Part shown: piece after piece, positions 25,223 through 33,555 of the stretch
Layout: every line of letters begins with the position of its first letter
Position numbering within the stretch: position 1 is the first letter of the stretch
Source of the DNA: SKUL01 sp964487545
GTDB taxonomy: Bacteria; Bacteroidota; Bacteroidia; Flavobacteriales_D; SKUL01
Reading direction: 5' to 3'
Assembly: GCA_964487545.1 (NCBI GenBank)
Contig: CAZARI010000005.1
Span: forward strand, 55,448 to 119,447
DNA: 64,000 nt
Notes under the pieces: generated by a model
Databases searched by the model: none
Seen by the model: the letters and a program-made list of their open reading frames with translations, nothing else
Told to the model about the DNA's origin: nothing
Made by a program: the position numbers and the translations under genes

Positions 25223-26468
25223 TTGCAACAATGGGTTTCATGCTCGGGTTTTCATCTACGAGGTGTTCGGGAATTAACTGCGGAAAAATGCGCTCAGCCG
25301 CATCCAGACTGTTGATTAGGAAGCTGTGCAACAACATGCTAGCCGCAGGTATGTTTTCAGTGATCACGGCAAAAAGATTTACAGGCCGGTGGGGAACGTC
25401 GCCCACGCCATCCCTATCCAAGTCGTAGCCACGGTATTGGCTCCAGTAATTGCCGTCAAAGAGATTGCTGTTATGTTTGGTGTTGGTGATCACTTCAAAG
25501 GTGTTGCCGATAAAATCATTTCGGGTCACTTTAACATCTAAGCAATTTCCTTTAATATCTATTGCCTGACCGTTGGCGATAAAGCGGTTTTGATAGACAT
25601 CTACGCGGTTTGCTCCTTCGGCGTATATTCCGATGGTGTTTCGGTGAAACGTGTTGCCGGTAAGCTTTCCGTCTGATATTTCTTTTAGCAACAATCCGTA
25701 TGATGCGCCTCCCCAGTTTTCTTCAAATTGGTTGTCGATCATTTCAATAACCTTTGAGAACATTACCGCCACACCTGCTCCATTTTGCCTAAAAGTGTTG
25801 TGTTCGTATATGTCATTGTTCGAAAACATAAAGTGCAGGCCGTACCTGAAATTGTTTTCACTCAAATTGCCGTGAATCAAACTGTTGTCAACAAACTCGA
25901 AGTAGATGCCATCGCGGTGACCACTCAGGGTGTTATTGGCGATCAGAATCCGGCTGCCTTTCCAGATGTGAATGGCGTTTCCTGCGCGCACTTCATCGCT
26001 GGCACTTCCGATTATTTGATTGTTTTTGATAATGCAATCTGAGGCGTACTGCAGATAAATTCCGAAAAAGGTATCCTGCAGGATGTTGTTTTCTACGGTG
26101 ACATTTGACACCCGGTTTAGCCGTATGGCCGCGCGATCTTTGGTGAAACTCACACCGACGTTTTGCAGTTGAAATCCTGCTATGGTCACTGAATCGGAGG
26201 TTACAATGATAATCTCATCGCCTTGCTGGCTGTCGAGTACCGGGTAATCTATGCCGAGCAATACCAGCGGTTTGTTTATTTCGATGAGCTCTACAAGATA
26301 ATTTCCGGGCTGCACCCACAGGGTGTCGTGCGGCATGGCCTGTACGATTGCTTGTTTTAGGTTATCTCCGGGAGGATAGACCGAAGTAACAACAGCAAAA
26401 ACAGAATTTCCAGAAAAGATGAGTAAGAGTAGAAAAAAGTGCAGGAAACAAAAGTCACCAGTCTTCAT
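25215..26468 (-). CDS. nosD: NosD periplasmic copper-maturation protein
   Basis: 417 residues: signal peptide (about 1-25), then a right-handed parallel beta-helix made of repeated ~23-residue coils with N-x-[FIL]-x-x-N patterns (VTVENNILQDT, CIIKNNQIIGS, SLIHGNLSENN, DIYEHNTFRQN). This is the NosD/CASH carbohydrate-binding-like fold. A characteristic NYWSQYRGYDLDRDGVGDVPH segment precedes the C-terminus. It overlaps nosL by 14 nt and nosF by 8 nt. It delivers copper or sulfide to NosZ with NosFY. Confidence 0.92.
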   Translation of the reverse strand: MKTGDFCFLHFFLLLLIFSGNSVFAVVTSVYPPGDNLKQAIVQAMPHDTLWVQPGNYLVELIEINKPLVLLGIDYPVLDSQQGDEIIIVTSDSVTIAGFQLQNVGVSFTKDRAAIRLNRVSNVTVENNILQDTFFGIYLQYASDCIIKNNQIIGSASDEVRAGNAIHIWKGSRILIANNTLSGHRDGIYFEFVDNSLIHGNLSENNFRYGLHFMFSNNDIYEHNTFRQNGAGVAVMFSKVIEMIDNQFEENWGGASYGLLLKEISDGKLTGNTFHRNTIGIYAEGANRVDVYQNRFIANGQAIDIKGNCLDVKVTRNDFIGNTFEVITNTKHNSNLFDGNYWSQYRGYDLDRDGVGDVPHRPVNLFAVITENIPAASMLLHSFLINSLDAAERIFPQLIPEHLVDENPSMKPIVAND

Positions 26469-26883
26469 TCATCAGGTAGTGTTGAATACCAGCCCAGTCG
26501 AATTGCTGTCCTGAAAAGTTACTTACTTTATCGGCGTTTGAAATCACGAGCAGATTGGCACCCATCGGGCTGCGAATAGAATCTGAAATGATGTAGTGAA
26601 GATCTACAGCGGGTTTTAAAGCGCCTGGATCGTCAAAAGGTACGGCAAGGATATGATTGTATTCCTGATTGTTTTCGTCCATATATGGCACCATACATTC
26701 TACTGCATCGAACTTATAAATTCGGCCTTTGTCTGTAACGAGTTGAGCTCCGAATTTGGCGTCGGCAATATTCATTTTGCAATAATCACATTGATCTTTT
26801 CCGAATTGGATAGGCTCGGGGCCGGTGCTGCATGCAACGGTAAATCCAATTGCTGCAATTAGTAGCAATCCTTTAAGGTTCAT
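26455..26883 (-). CDS. nosL: NosL copper-chaperone lipoprotein
   Basis: 142 residues. Lipoprotein signal ending TVACSTG. The copper-binding motif DQCDYCKMNI (C-x2-C-x-M) and FDAVECMVPYM identify NosL, which hands Cu(I) to apo-NosZ or to NosD. It overlaps the upstream membrane gene by 4 nt. Confidence 0.92.
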   Translation of the reverse strand: MNLKGLLLIAAIGFTVACSTGPEPIQFGKDQCDYCKMNIADAKFGAQLVTDKGRIYKFDAVECMVPYMDENNQEYNHILAVPFDDPGALKPAVDLHYIISDSIRSPMGANLLVISNADKVSNFSGQQFDWAGIQHYLMNEDW

Positions 26884-27467
26884 GCGGAGATGGTTTTTAA
26901 ATAGCGTTTTCTAAAAAGATATGCCAGCAAACCCGATATTCCGGCCAGACCGAGGTACAGCGTGCCCAGGTGCGGGTAGGAGGTAACGTAGAAATTAAGC
27001 AGGTCTTTTTCGCCAAATAGTGGCGGCATATAAGTCATTCCCGGAAGTTTTATCGGTGCCATCGGATCCAGATTGTGGCCGTAATCATAAAGCCATAAAT
27101 AGAAGTCATAAACTCCGAGAATTCCTAGAATGGTGAGTATTACGGCCCAGGTCATGTAGCCCCACTTTCGGTTGATTACCGCGGCAATCACTCCAAGGGC
27201 CACCATGGCATAAACGATATAAGGAAAGTACTTTAATTCCGGAATGGAATCGGGCTCAATGGCTTGCATTCCAATATAATGATTCAGAATATTGATGTTC
27301 TGAATAATGTTTTTGTCACTTCCTGATATCTGATTAACCCAGATGTGTAACTCAAGTCCTCCTGGAAACTGAGGAGCATCCAGGGTAATTCTCCAAAGAG
27401 GGGCGGTAAAAACCAGACCGAGAAAAACGCAGCCTGCAATCATCACGATACGCGGTAATTGTTTCAT
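26880..27467 (-). CDS. uncharacterised nos-cluster membrane protein
   Basis: 195 residues, about four transmembrane helices (near residues 7-26, 82-100, 104-128, 163-185) with a periplasmic loop (GGLELHIWVNQISG and MQAIEPDSIPELKYFPY) and a second loop rich in Pro/Gly (LPGMTYMPPLFGEKDL). Not a recognised Nos protein; it could be functionally equivalent to NosB or another clade II accessory factor. It sits between nosZ and nosL with a 4-nt overlap to nosL. Conserved His, Met and Tyr in the loops could bind copper, but this is only a suggestion. Confidence 0.7.
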   Translation of the reverse strand: MKQLPRIVMIAGCVFLGLVFTAPLWRITLDAPQFPGGLELHIWVNQISGSDKNIIQNINILNHYIGMQAIEPDSIPELKYFPYIVYAMVALGVIAAVINRKWGYMTWAVILTILGILGVYDFYLWLYDYGHNLDPMAPIKLPGMTYMPPLFGEKDLLNFYVTSYPHLGTLYLGLAGISGLLAYLFRKRYLKTISA

Positions 27468-27522
27468 GGATATAATTTATGATCAATTAATATCATCAGA
27501 TTGCGTTTTTCTCGATTTGGGT

Positions 27523-29550
27523 TTACTTTTTAATTGGGAGTTGACTCTGTGCCAGATTCTTTCTTGCTTCTTCAAAGAAATCGTTGGCGGCAGCGGCGTT
27601 GCTGCGGAGTTCTTCGTTCAACCCCCATCGTAGTGGCACGTCAGAACCTGCTGGCGATACGCGAACATATCCAGACATTTCCTGGTGCAGGGCAGAACAA
27701 AAGTCGGTACAGTAGAAAGCCATAACACCTACGCGGTTGGGTTCCCACAACAGGGTTTGGGTTTGCCCGGGCATCACAAGCAGGTTGGCAGTATTGGCGC
27801 CTTGTACCGCAAATCCGTGAGGCACATCCCAGTCTTGTTCTAAGTTGGTGACGTGGAAATAGACTTTGTCGCCCATTTTAATTCCCTCAATATTATCCGG
27901 TGCAAGGTGGCTGCGCATGGCAGTCATATATACGTGCACATTGTCGCCGTCTCTCTCCACCCGCGTTTTCCCTTCTCCCAGGGTAGCGTGTGGGTGCTTG
28001 TTCTCCATAATATCAAATATTTTAACAGAGTTGGGTGCGATTTTGTCAGCAGCAATGGCCTGAGCGTAATGCGGCTCACCCTTGGTTGGGAAGTCAAGAA
28101 TTAGCTTCATCTTATCTCCGCTGATGTCATATAGTTGAGCAGAGTGCGCCAGCTCCGGTCCAGTTGGGAGGAAACGGTCTTTGGTGATTTTATTCATTGC
28201 TACCAAATATTTTCCATCGGGGTTTTTGGTTTCACCGCCTGGAATCATCAAGTGACCCGGAGAATAATAGGTTGGCACGCGGTCCAAAATCTCCTTGGTT
28301 TCTACATTCCACTTTACTACCTCAGAAGAAATAAAGAAGGTAGTGTAAGCGTTGCCGCGTTCATCAAATTCTGTGTGCAGCGGGCCAAGACCAGGTTTAA
28401 CTACAATACCGTCGAGTGCAGATTCGTAATTGATAATCGGAATACCGTCAAAATCGCCGTCAAAATCTTCGTTTTCAATAGCGGCCATAATTTTATCAAA
28501 AGAATAAACCGACATGTCGGCAGAGAGTTTACCGTTTCCAACGATGTATTCACCGGAGGGGTCAATGTCACATCCGTGTGGTGATTTGGGCACCGGAAGG
28601 AAGTACACCATATCTGGGCATTCGGAAGGCAGCAAAATGCGGCTGGTTGTCAGCTCATTGGCATTGACAATTCCTGTCGATTCTTCTTTTAAGTTGTGAT
28701 AGTAGGAGGTTTGACGCTCAGTGAATCGACCTTCTTTGAAGTATTCTTCGGCCTTTTTCCAATTGATAACGGCCATCAGATCCTTGTCTTTTTGCGAAGC
28801 ATTAACCTCCAGCAGGGTATGGGCCATCTCTGAGTTATAGGTAGTGAGAAAGCTCCAACCGTGCGATTTTCCTTTTCCGTTTCGGGCCAGATCGTAATTA
28901 AAACCTGGCATTTCAATCTGAAACTCCAAAGACATGGTGCCGTGTTCGGGATCAACCGCAACGTAGTTAATCAAACCCTTAAAGTTTTCTTTGTAAGAAT
29001 CGATGGGCACATCGGCCTGTGGAACTGGAACACTGAAACGCGTTCCCGAAACCAGATATTCTGAGTTCTCAGTGATGAAAGGGGCGCAGTGCAAACCGGC
29101 CACATCTGGAATTTCAAGAATCTCCACCGTTTCGAAGGTGGTGAGATCAATCCGTGCGATTCGCGGTGTGTTGTTTCCGTTTACAAAAAGCCATCGGCCG
29201 TCAAAGTTCCCGTCGGTTTGGGAAAGTTCAATGTGATGGGAGTCATCCCATGGCACTTCTCCATAAGAAGTCATAAACATTCCTTTGGTTTCTTCGCTGT
29301 AGCCATATCCATTTTCGGGATATACAGAAAAAACAGGAATCTCTCGGAGCAATCTGCCCGAAGGCAATCCGTAGGCAGTAATTTGCCCGCTGAATCCTCC
29401 GGACATAAAGGCGTAATATTCATCATATTCACCTGGGGGAACATAGGTCTGTTGAGCGGCGTCGCCTTCAATAACCTGTTGCACATTGCGCTGTTGACAG
29501 GCTACTAAAGAGCCAGCCAATAAGATTAGCATTAAACTTTTACTTTTCAC
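27523..29550 (-). CDS. nosZ: nitrous oxide reductase NosZ (clade II, lipoprotein type)
   Basis: 675 residues from GTG (29550). The GTG start gives a positive N-terminus and lipobox LVAC (C18), so the protein uses Sec and lipid attachment rather than Tat, which is a clade II trait. The N-terminal propeller carries the CuZ His motifs (DDSHHIELS, PHGCDIDPSG, GPLHTEFDERG). The C-terminal cupredoxin domain has the CuA motif FYCTDFCSALHQEM (C614, C618, H622, M625); the usual Trp of the loop is Asp here. It reduces N2O to N2 as terminal acceptor of anaerobic respiration. Confidence 0.95.
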   Translation of the reverse strand: MKSKSLMLILLAGSLVACQQRNVQQVIEGDAAQQTYVPPGEYDEYYAFMSGGFSGQITAYGLPSGRLLREIPVFSVYPENGYGYSEETKGMFMTSYGEVPWDDSHHIELSQTDGNFDGRWLFVNGNNTPRIARIDLTTFETVEILEIPDVAGLHCAPFITENSEYLVSGTRFSVPVPQADVPIDSYKENFKGLINYVAVDPEHGTMSLEFQIEMPGFNYDLARNGKGKSHGWSFLTTYNSEMAHTLLEVNASQKDKDLMAVINWKKAEEYFKEGRFTERQTSYYHNLKEESTGIVNANELTTSRILLPSECPDMVYFLPVPKSPHGCDIDPSGEYIVGNGKLSADMSVYSFDKIMAAIENEDFDGDFDGIPIINYESALDGIVVKPGLGPLHTEFDERGNAYTTFFISSEVVKWNVETKEILDRVPTYYSPGHLMIPGGETKNPDGKYLVAMNKITKDRFLPTGPELAHSAQLYDISGDKMKLILDFPTKGEPHYAQAIAADKIAPNSVKIFDIMENKHPHATLGEGKTRVERDGDNVHVYMTAMRSHLAPDNIEGIKMGDKVYFHVTNLEQDWDVPHGFAVQGANTANLLVMPGQTQTLLWEPNRVGVMAFYCTDFCSALHQEMSGYVRVSPAGSDVPLRWGLNEELRSNAAAANDFFEEARKNLAQSQLPIKK

Positions 29551-29598
29551 GGTGTTGAGGGTTTTAGTTCGTGATAATTGGTTGGTTAAGACAAAGTG

Positions 29599-30108
29599 CT
29601 ATGCCGCAGCCTCGTCCTTGCTATTTACCTGATCCAAGTCGTTTTGTCGCAAATATTCTAGAATATCGCGTGCATCACCAATGGATACATTTTGATTGGG
29701 CATACGGGTCAAACATTCTTCAAGTAATCGTTGTGCCACGGGGTCCACATCCAGCATGGCCTCGGTGTTGGTAATCATGTTCATGATCCATTCGGGACGA
29801 CGCTTGTTGGTGATCCCTGCAAATCCAGGCCCTACAACACGCTGGTCTGTAAGCTTGTGGCATGACGCACATTTCATTTCAACAATGGCCTTTCCCCTGG
29901 AAGCCATATCATCATCTAACGGGTCGGTGAGACGTACATTCGTGATTTCGCCAACTCCTTTGCCCTCTATAACTGATTGAGGAATTTCCTTTTCGGCCGG
30001 CTCGTCAGCGGTTTGTGACGAAGATGTTCCCGGGGCCGGTTGGCTGTCTCCGCAGGCGGCGATTAACACACTGAGGAATAGTACATAAAAAATACGCTGG
30101 ACATTCAT
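29599..30108 (-). CDS. class I cytochrome c lipoprotein
   Basis: 169 residues. Lipoprotein signal (VLIAACG), a Ser/Glu/Pro linker, then one cytochrome c domain with heme motif CASCH and axial Met in CLTRMPNQNVS. It lies 48 nt upstream of nosZ in the same orientation and is the likely electron donor to NosZ in the periplasm or membrane, replacing NosR-type or soluble donors. Confidence 0.9.
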   Translation of the reverse strand: MNVQRIFYVLFLSVLIAACGDSQPAPGTSSSQTADEPAEKEIPQSVIEGKGVGEITNVRLTDPLDDDMASRGKAIVEMKCASCHKLTDQRVVGPGFAGITNKRRPEWIMNMITNTEAMLDVDPVAQRLLEECLTRMPNQNVSIGDARDILEYLRQNDLDQVNSKDEAAA

Positions 30109-30159
30109 AAGATTTCTGTTTTAGGATTACTATTTGTTTATCGATGGTTAAATGCTAAA

Positions 30160-31551
30160 TCAATTTTTAATGATATTTGGAACCTTGGTTTTTTCCCTAT
30201 GAACTGTTCCTATTAATAAGCCAGCTATTCCTAGTGGCAACAAAGCCGAAGCGACCATGATTGTTTCGTAATAATACGGGAAAAATCCCCAACCAATCCA
30301 CAACCATAAGCCTTGTAAAAATAAGAATAACTCGGTGGAAACAAAACCAGCAATGATTAAAATAAGACCGAGGCGCACATAAGGCTTTGTTTGTGAAAGG
30401 TGTCCGTTGGTGGTTAATGCAGCTAATACATAGCAGGTGATGGACCCCAGCATGGTTAAATGAACGAACCCAACCACAAATTGCCTTATTGTATAGGAAA
30501 TAACGGCCACTTGTGGGATAACAACTGCGGTTTGAATTAAAATTTTAACCGCAAAAGAAACAAATGCGAGAATTAATAGGGATTGGGTAATCGTTGTTGT
30601 GCCGCTGAAAAAAACGGCCGCATGCTGCTTTATCAAAATCCAAAAGACCACCAATGCTGCCAACTGAATGAGCACTCCGGCGCCGTTCAGGTAGAATATC
30701 CAATCTTCGGGAGTAGACCAGGCCACCGACAAAGCATAAGTCAGTGCAGTGGAGGCCAGTAATAGACCATAAAACCAATTAAAATGGCTGCGTGAAATGA
30801 CTGCCTCCTTGGATTGTTCGATTTGCTGAAACACCATCGCCAGTACAGCAAAGGTAAACCAGCCATTAAACTGAAAATGCAAGAAAAATTGAATGGCCGC
30901 ATAATACATGCCCTGATTGCCGAAGAGGCCCGCGCTGATGGGCCCAATCATCCAAACGCCGAGGGTGGAAACCAACATCAGTAATAGTGATGTGGTTAAT
31001 AATAGGCCTGATGGTGTGCGATTTCGCCAAACTTTTCTCAGTATTATTCCTGAAATTATATACGATAGTACCAGATGAATCGTAGAAAAAGCAATAGATA
31101 CCGCCTGATATCCCTGTATGGGAAAGCTGATCATCATTCCGATTACACTCACTTGGGTGCTCCAGAAAAATAGGTGATGAATTTTCTTCTGTGACTCTCC
31201 TGCCGGAAGAAACCGATCCAGAATCATGGCATACAAAACCAGAAATAACCAGCCGAGCATCGCCACATGCGAATGGCCGTGCATCATGTTGCGGAAATCC
31301 AGCCAGGGCATCTCAATCACGTGGGCCATTCTCAAAATCAGCCCCATCGTGGCTGCTATAAAAAAATTAAACAACGATACCCTCAGCCAGCTTTTTTTCA
31401 AATTGAATGGTTTAGGGTGAAAATTAAAGAATGTTAAGTGCTTCTCAAAGGATTTTATTGAGAATCTCGGATCACCCTGAAAATAAAAAGCGTTTTTTTT
31501 GGCGCGAATTACGCTGTATTTATAAGAAGCGTTATGGATCTGTGTCGCCAT
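30160..31551 (-). CDS. heme-copper-oxidase-like multi-spanning membrane protein (first gene of the nos unit)
   Basis: 463 residues with an ~50-residue cytoplasmic N-terminus and about 11-12 transmembrane helices. Histidines sit inside helices in a repeated H-x4-G pattern: HGHSHVAMLGW, HFQFNGW and HLTMLGS. This resembles heme-ligating helices of oxidase/NO-reductase subunit I. However, I see neither the CuB HH pair nor the H-x-H heme pair, so it is probably not a complete oxidase. Possibly a quinol:cytochrome c heme protein or NO-responsive protein supplying electrons to the downstream cytochrome c and NosZ (inference). A -7 box lies 10 nt before its ATG. Confidence 0.6.
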   Translation of the reverse strand: MATQIHNASYKYSVIRAKKNAFYFQGDPRFSIKSFEKHLTFFNFHPKPFNLKKSWLRVSLFNFFIAATMGLILRMAHVIEMPWLDFRNMMHGHSHVAMLGWLFLVLYAMILDRFLPAGESQKKIHHLFFWSTQVSVIGMMISFPIQGYQAVSIAFSTIHLVLSYIISGIILRKVWRNRTPSGLLLTTSLLLMLVSTLGVWMIGPISAGLFGNQGMYYAAIQFFLHFQFNGWFTFAVLAMVFQQIEQSKEAVISRSHFNWFYGLLLASTALTYALSVAWSTPEDWIFYLNGAGVLIQLAALVVFWILIKQHAAVFFSGTTTITQSLLILAFVSFAVKILIQTAVVIPQVAVISYTIRQFVVGFVHLTMLGSITCYVLAALTTNGHLSQTKPYVRLGLILIIAGFVSTELFLFLQGLWLWIGWGFFPYYYETIMVASALLPLGIAGLLIGTVHREKTKVPNIIKN

Positions 31552-31561
31552 ATGTTTTGGG

Positions 31562-31569
31562 CAAATTTA
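31562..31569 (-). promoter_or_regulatory. -7 promoter box TAAATTTG of the nos operon
   Basis: Exact TAnnTTTG match on the minus strand, 10 nt before the ATG of the first nos-unit gene, placing transcription start within a few bases of the start codon. Confidence 0.55.
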
Positions 31570-31572
31570 GAA

Positions 31573-31598
31573 CTAATTCTTAATAAAGGATGAATTAG
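31573..31598. promoter_or_regulatory. dyad CTAATTC-N12-GAATTAG, candidate operator
   Basis: Perfect 7-bp inverted repeat (31573-31579 and 31592-31598) immediately upstream of the nos -7 box, covering the expected -33 region, where a repressor or activator dimer would control the nos promoter. Confidence 0.4.
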
Positions 31599-31647
31599 TC
31601 CGAAATTATTTTCACAGCATTTCTTTGTGCTTGTTCGTCAGTCCTTT

Positions 31648-31662
31648 TTGATGTTTAATCAA
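31648..31662. promoter_or_regulatory. TTGAT-N5-ATCAA, imperfect FNR/CRP-family-like site
   Basis: Half-sites are identical to the FNR consensus (TTGAT/ATCAA), but the spacer is 5 rather than 4. It is centred about 95 nt upstream of the predicted nos start and about 108 nt from phoB. Anaerobic activation of nos genes by FNR/DNR-type regulators is common, so the site is plausible but off-spaced. Confidence 0.3.
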
Positions 31663-31695
31663 TGTTCTGGACAGGTGGGTTGATTTAAATTTCAG

Positions 31696-31729
31696 TTAAC
31701 TCAGGATTAACCCGAGCGACATATTTAAC
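31696..31729 (+). promoter_or_regulatory. TTAAC direct repeats, Pho-box-like
   Basis: TTAAC occurs at 31696-31700, 31707-31711 (11-nt period) and 31725-31729, just upstream of the phoB promoter. PhoB/PhoP-type regulators bind direct repeats in 11-nt phase (TTAACA-type in Bacillus), so this may be an autoregulatory site. Confidence 0.35.
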
Positions 31730-31749
31730 ACTTACCTTTGACGAGAATG

Positions 31750-31757
31750 TATCTTTG
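31750..31757 (+). promoter_or_regulatory. -7 promoter box TATCTTTG of phoB
   Basis: Exact TAnnTTTG match ending 7 nt before the ATG at 31765. A second match, TACCTTTG (31733-31740), lies 17 nt upstream and could be an alternative promoter. Confidence 0.5.
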
Positions 31758-31764
31758 ACAATCC

Positions 31765-32442
31765 ATGGAAAAAGGAAAAATACTGGTTGTAGATGACGAT
31801 CAGGATATTGTAGAGCTTTTAAGCTACAACCTTCGCAAGTCAGAATATCTTGTAGAAACCGCCTTTAACGGTAAAGAAGCCCTTGAAAAAGCGATCGAAT
31901 TTAAACCCGATCTAATTCTACTTGATGTGATGATGCCCGAAATGGATGGCATGGACACGTGTCGGGAGCTGCGGGCCAATCCCGAAACAGCCGATGCGAT
32001 TATTGCCTTTCTGACCGCACGCGGAGAGGACTATTCACAGATTGCCGGTTTTGAAGCCGGAGCCGACGACTACATCACCAAACCCATTAAACCACGCGTG
32101 CTGCTAAGTCGAGTGCAAGCACTTCTTCGCCGACAGGGTGCCACTAACGACCAGCGAATGGTTGAACAATTTGGCGATGTGACTATCGATCACGAAAAAT
32201 ATGAAGTGACCCGCGCCGAAGTGCTGCTACCCATGCCTAAAAAAGAATTTGAGTTGCTTTCGTTGCTGATGTCAAAACCCGGTCGTGTTTTTACGCGCGA
32301 ACAAATTCTTACCGAAATCTGGGGAAATGAAGTGGTGGTTGGTGACCGCACCATCGACGTGCACATCCGAAAGCTCCGCGAAAAAGTGGGCGATCAGTTC
32401 ATTAAAACGGTTAAAGGAGTCGGCTATAAAATTGATGCCTGA
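31765..32442 (+). CDS. phoB: PhoB-like response regulator
   Basis: 225 residues. Receiver with VVDDDQD acidic cluster, phosphoacceptor D54 (LILLDVMMPEMDG) and K in DDYITKPIKP, followed by an OmpR/PhoB winged helix (LPMPKKEFELLSLLM; TVKGVGYKI). Sequence style and the PhoR partner 3 nt downstream identify the Bacteroidota phosphate-type PhoB. It controls the phosphate-starvation response. Upstream TTAAC repeats suggest autoregulation. Confidence 0.88.
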   Translation: MEKGKILVVDDDQDIVELLSYNLRKSEYLVETAFNGKEALEKAIEFKPDLILLDVMMPEMDGMDTCRELRANPETADAIIAFLTARGEDYSQIAGFEAGADDYITKPIKPRVLLSRVQALLRRQGATNDQRMVEQFGDVTIDHEKYEVTRAEVLLPMPKKEFELLSLLMSKPGRVFTREQILTEIWGNEVVVGDRTIDVHIRKLREKVGDQFIKTVKGVGYKIDA

Positions 32443-32445
32443 CCC

Positions 32446-33489
32446 ATGAATGAAATAACGCCCAGAAATGTCGCGTTGCGTGCAGCGCTTAGCATTACAT
32501 TGGTTTTTCTGCTGCTGCTTAGTGTAATTCATGTGATTTTTGCAAGTATCGGCTGGTTAATTGTAGCCGGTGCCACAGTGCTTGTTTCGGTCATTTCCTA
32601 CCTGGTGATCTACCACTACATCGAAAGGTTTATTAACCGACGAATCAAGGTTATTTACAAAACCATTCACACGCTCAAAAGCACACGCAATCCGGCCGAA
32701 GCCGAAATTGACATGAGTAAGGGCTTCCTCGATGACATTAATCAGGAAGTGAAGAGTTGGGCCGACGAGAAAGCTGCAGAAATCCGTGATCTGCGCCGCA
32801 GAGACGATTACCGAAAGGAGTTTATCGGCAATCTGGCACATGAGCTTCGAACGCCCATCTTTAATATTCAGGGCTATATTTTAACATTAATCGAGGGCGC
32901 ACTCGACGACCCCGAAATCAACCAAAAGTTTTTAATGCGGGCTTCAAATAGCGTCGATCGGATGATTATCATTACCAACGATCTGGATACCATTAGCCAA
33001 TTTGAATCGGGCAGAATGGACCTGAAACAGGAGAAATTTAACGTGGTCAATTTGGCAAAAGAAGTCATTGACGGACTAGAATTCAGCGCCAAAAAGCACA
33101 ATATCAAAGTGTGCGTGAGCAAGAAAAACGACAGCGTGGTAATGGTTGTCGCAGATCGTTTTCGCATCAGCCAGGTGTTTATGAATCTCATCAGCAACGC
33201 CATAAACTACGGTCGCGAAAACGGAAAGTGTGTCATTTCTTTCGATGATCTAGACGAATATGTGCTGGTAGAAGTTACCGACGACGGACCGGGCATCGCT
33301 GCCAAACACTTGCCGCGTTTGTTTGAGCGCTTTTATAGGGTAGATAAAAGCCGTTCTAAAAACAGGGGGGGCACCGGGCTCGGACTGGCCATAGTTAAAC
33401 ACATTGTAGAGGCTCACGGTCAGAGTATCAACGTGCGAAGCGAAGAGGGCAAGGGGACAACGGTTTCGTTTACACTCAAAAAAGCTTAG
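32446..33489 (+). CDS. phoR: PhoR-like sensor histidine kinase
   Basis: 347 residues. Two N-terminal transmembrane segments (about residues 10-33 and 37-58) with almost no periplasmic loop, a HAMP-like linker, then HisKA (NLAHELRTPIFNIQGYI) and HATPase_c (N-box NLISNAINYG, G1 TDDGPGI, F-box LFERFYRVDKSR, G2 GGTGLGLAIVK). The short membrane-embedded sensor and ELRTPIFNIQGY are typical of PhoR, which senses through the Pst transporter. No pst genes lie in the window. Confidence 0.88.
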   Translation: MNEITPRNVALRAALSITLVFLLLLSVIHVIFASIGWLIVAGATVLVSVISYLVIYHYIERFINRRIKVIYKTIHTLKSTRNPAEAEIDMSKGFLDDINQEVKSWADEKAAEIRDLRRRDDYRKEFIGNLAHELRTPIFNIQGYILTLIEGALDDPEINQKFLMRASNSVDRMIIITNDLDTISQFESGRMDLKQEKFNVVNLAKEVIDGLEFSAKKHNIKVCVSKKNDSVVMVVADRFRISQVFMNLISNAINYGRENGKCVISFDDLDEYVLVEVTDDGPGIAAKHLPRLFERFYRVDKSRSKNRGGTGLGLAIVKHIVEAHGQSINVRSEEGKGTTVSFTLKKA

Positions 33490-33555
33490 AACTCACCAAG
33501 CCTAATCCCGTTGCTGGTATTGCGCTTTACCTCACATGCCATTGCTCGATACACG

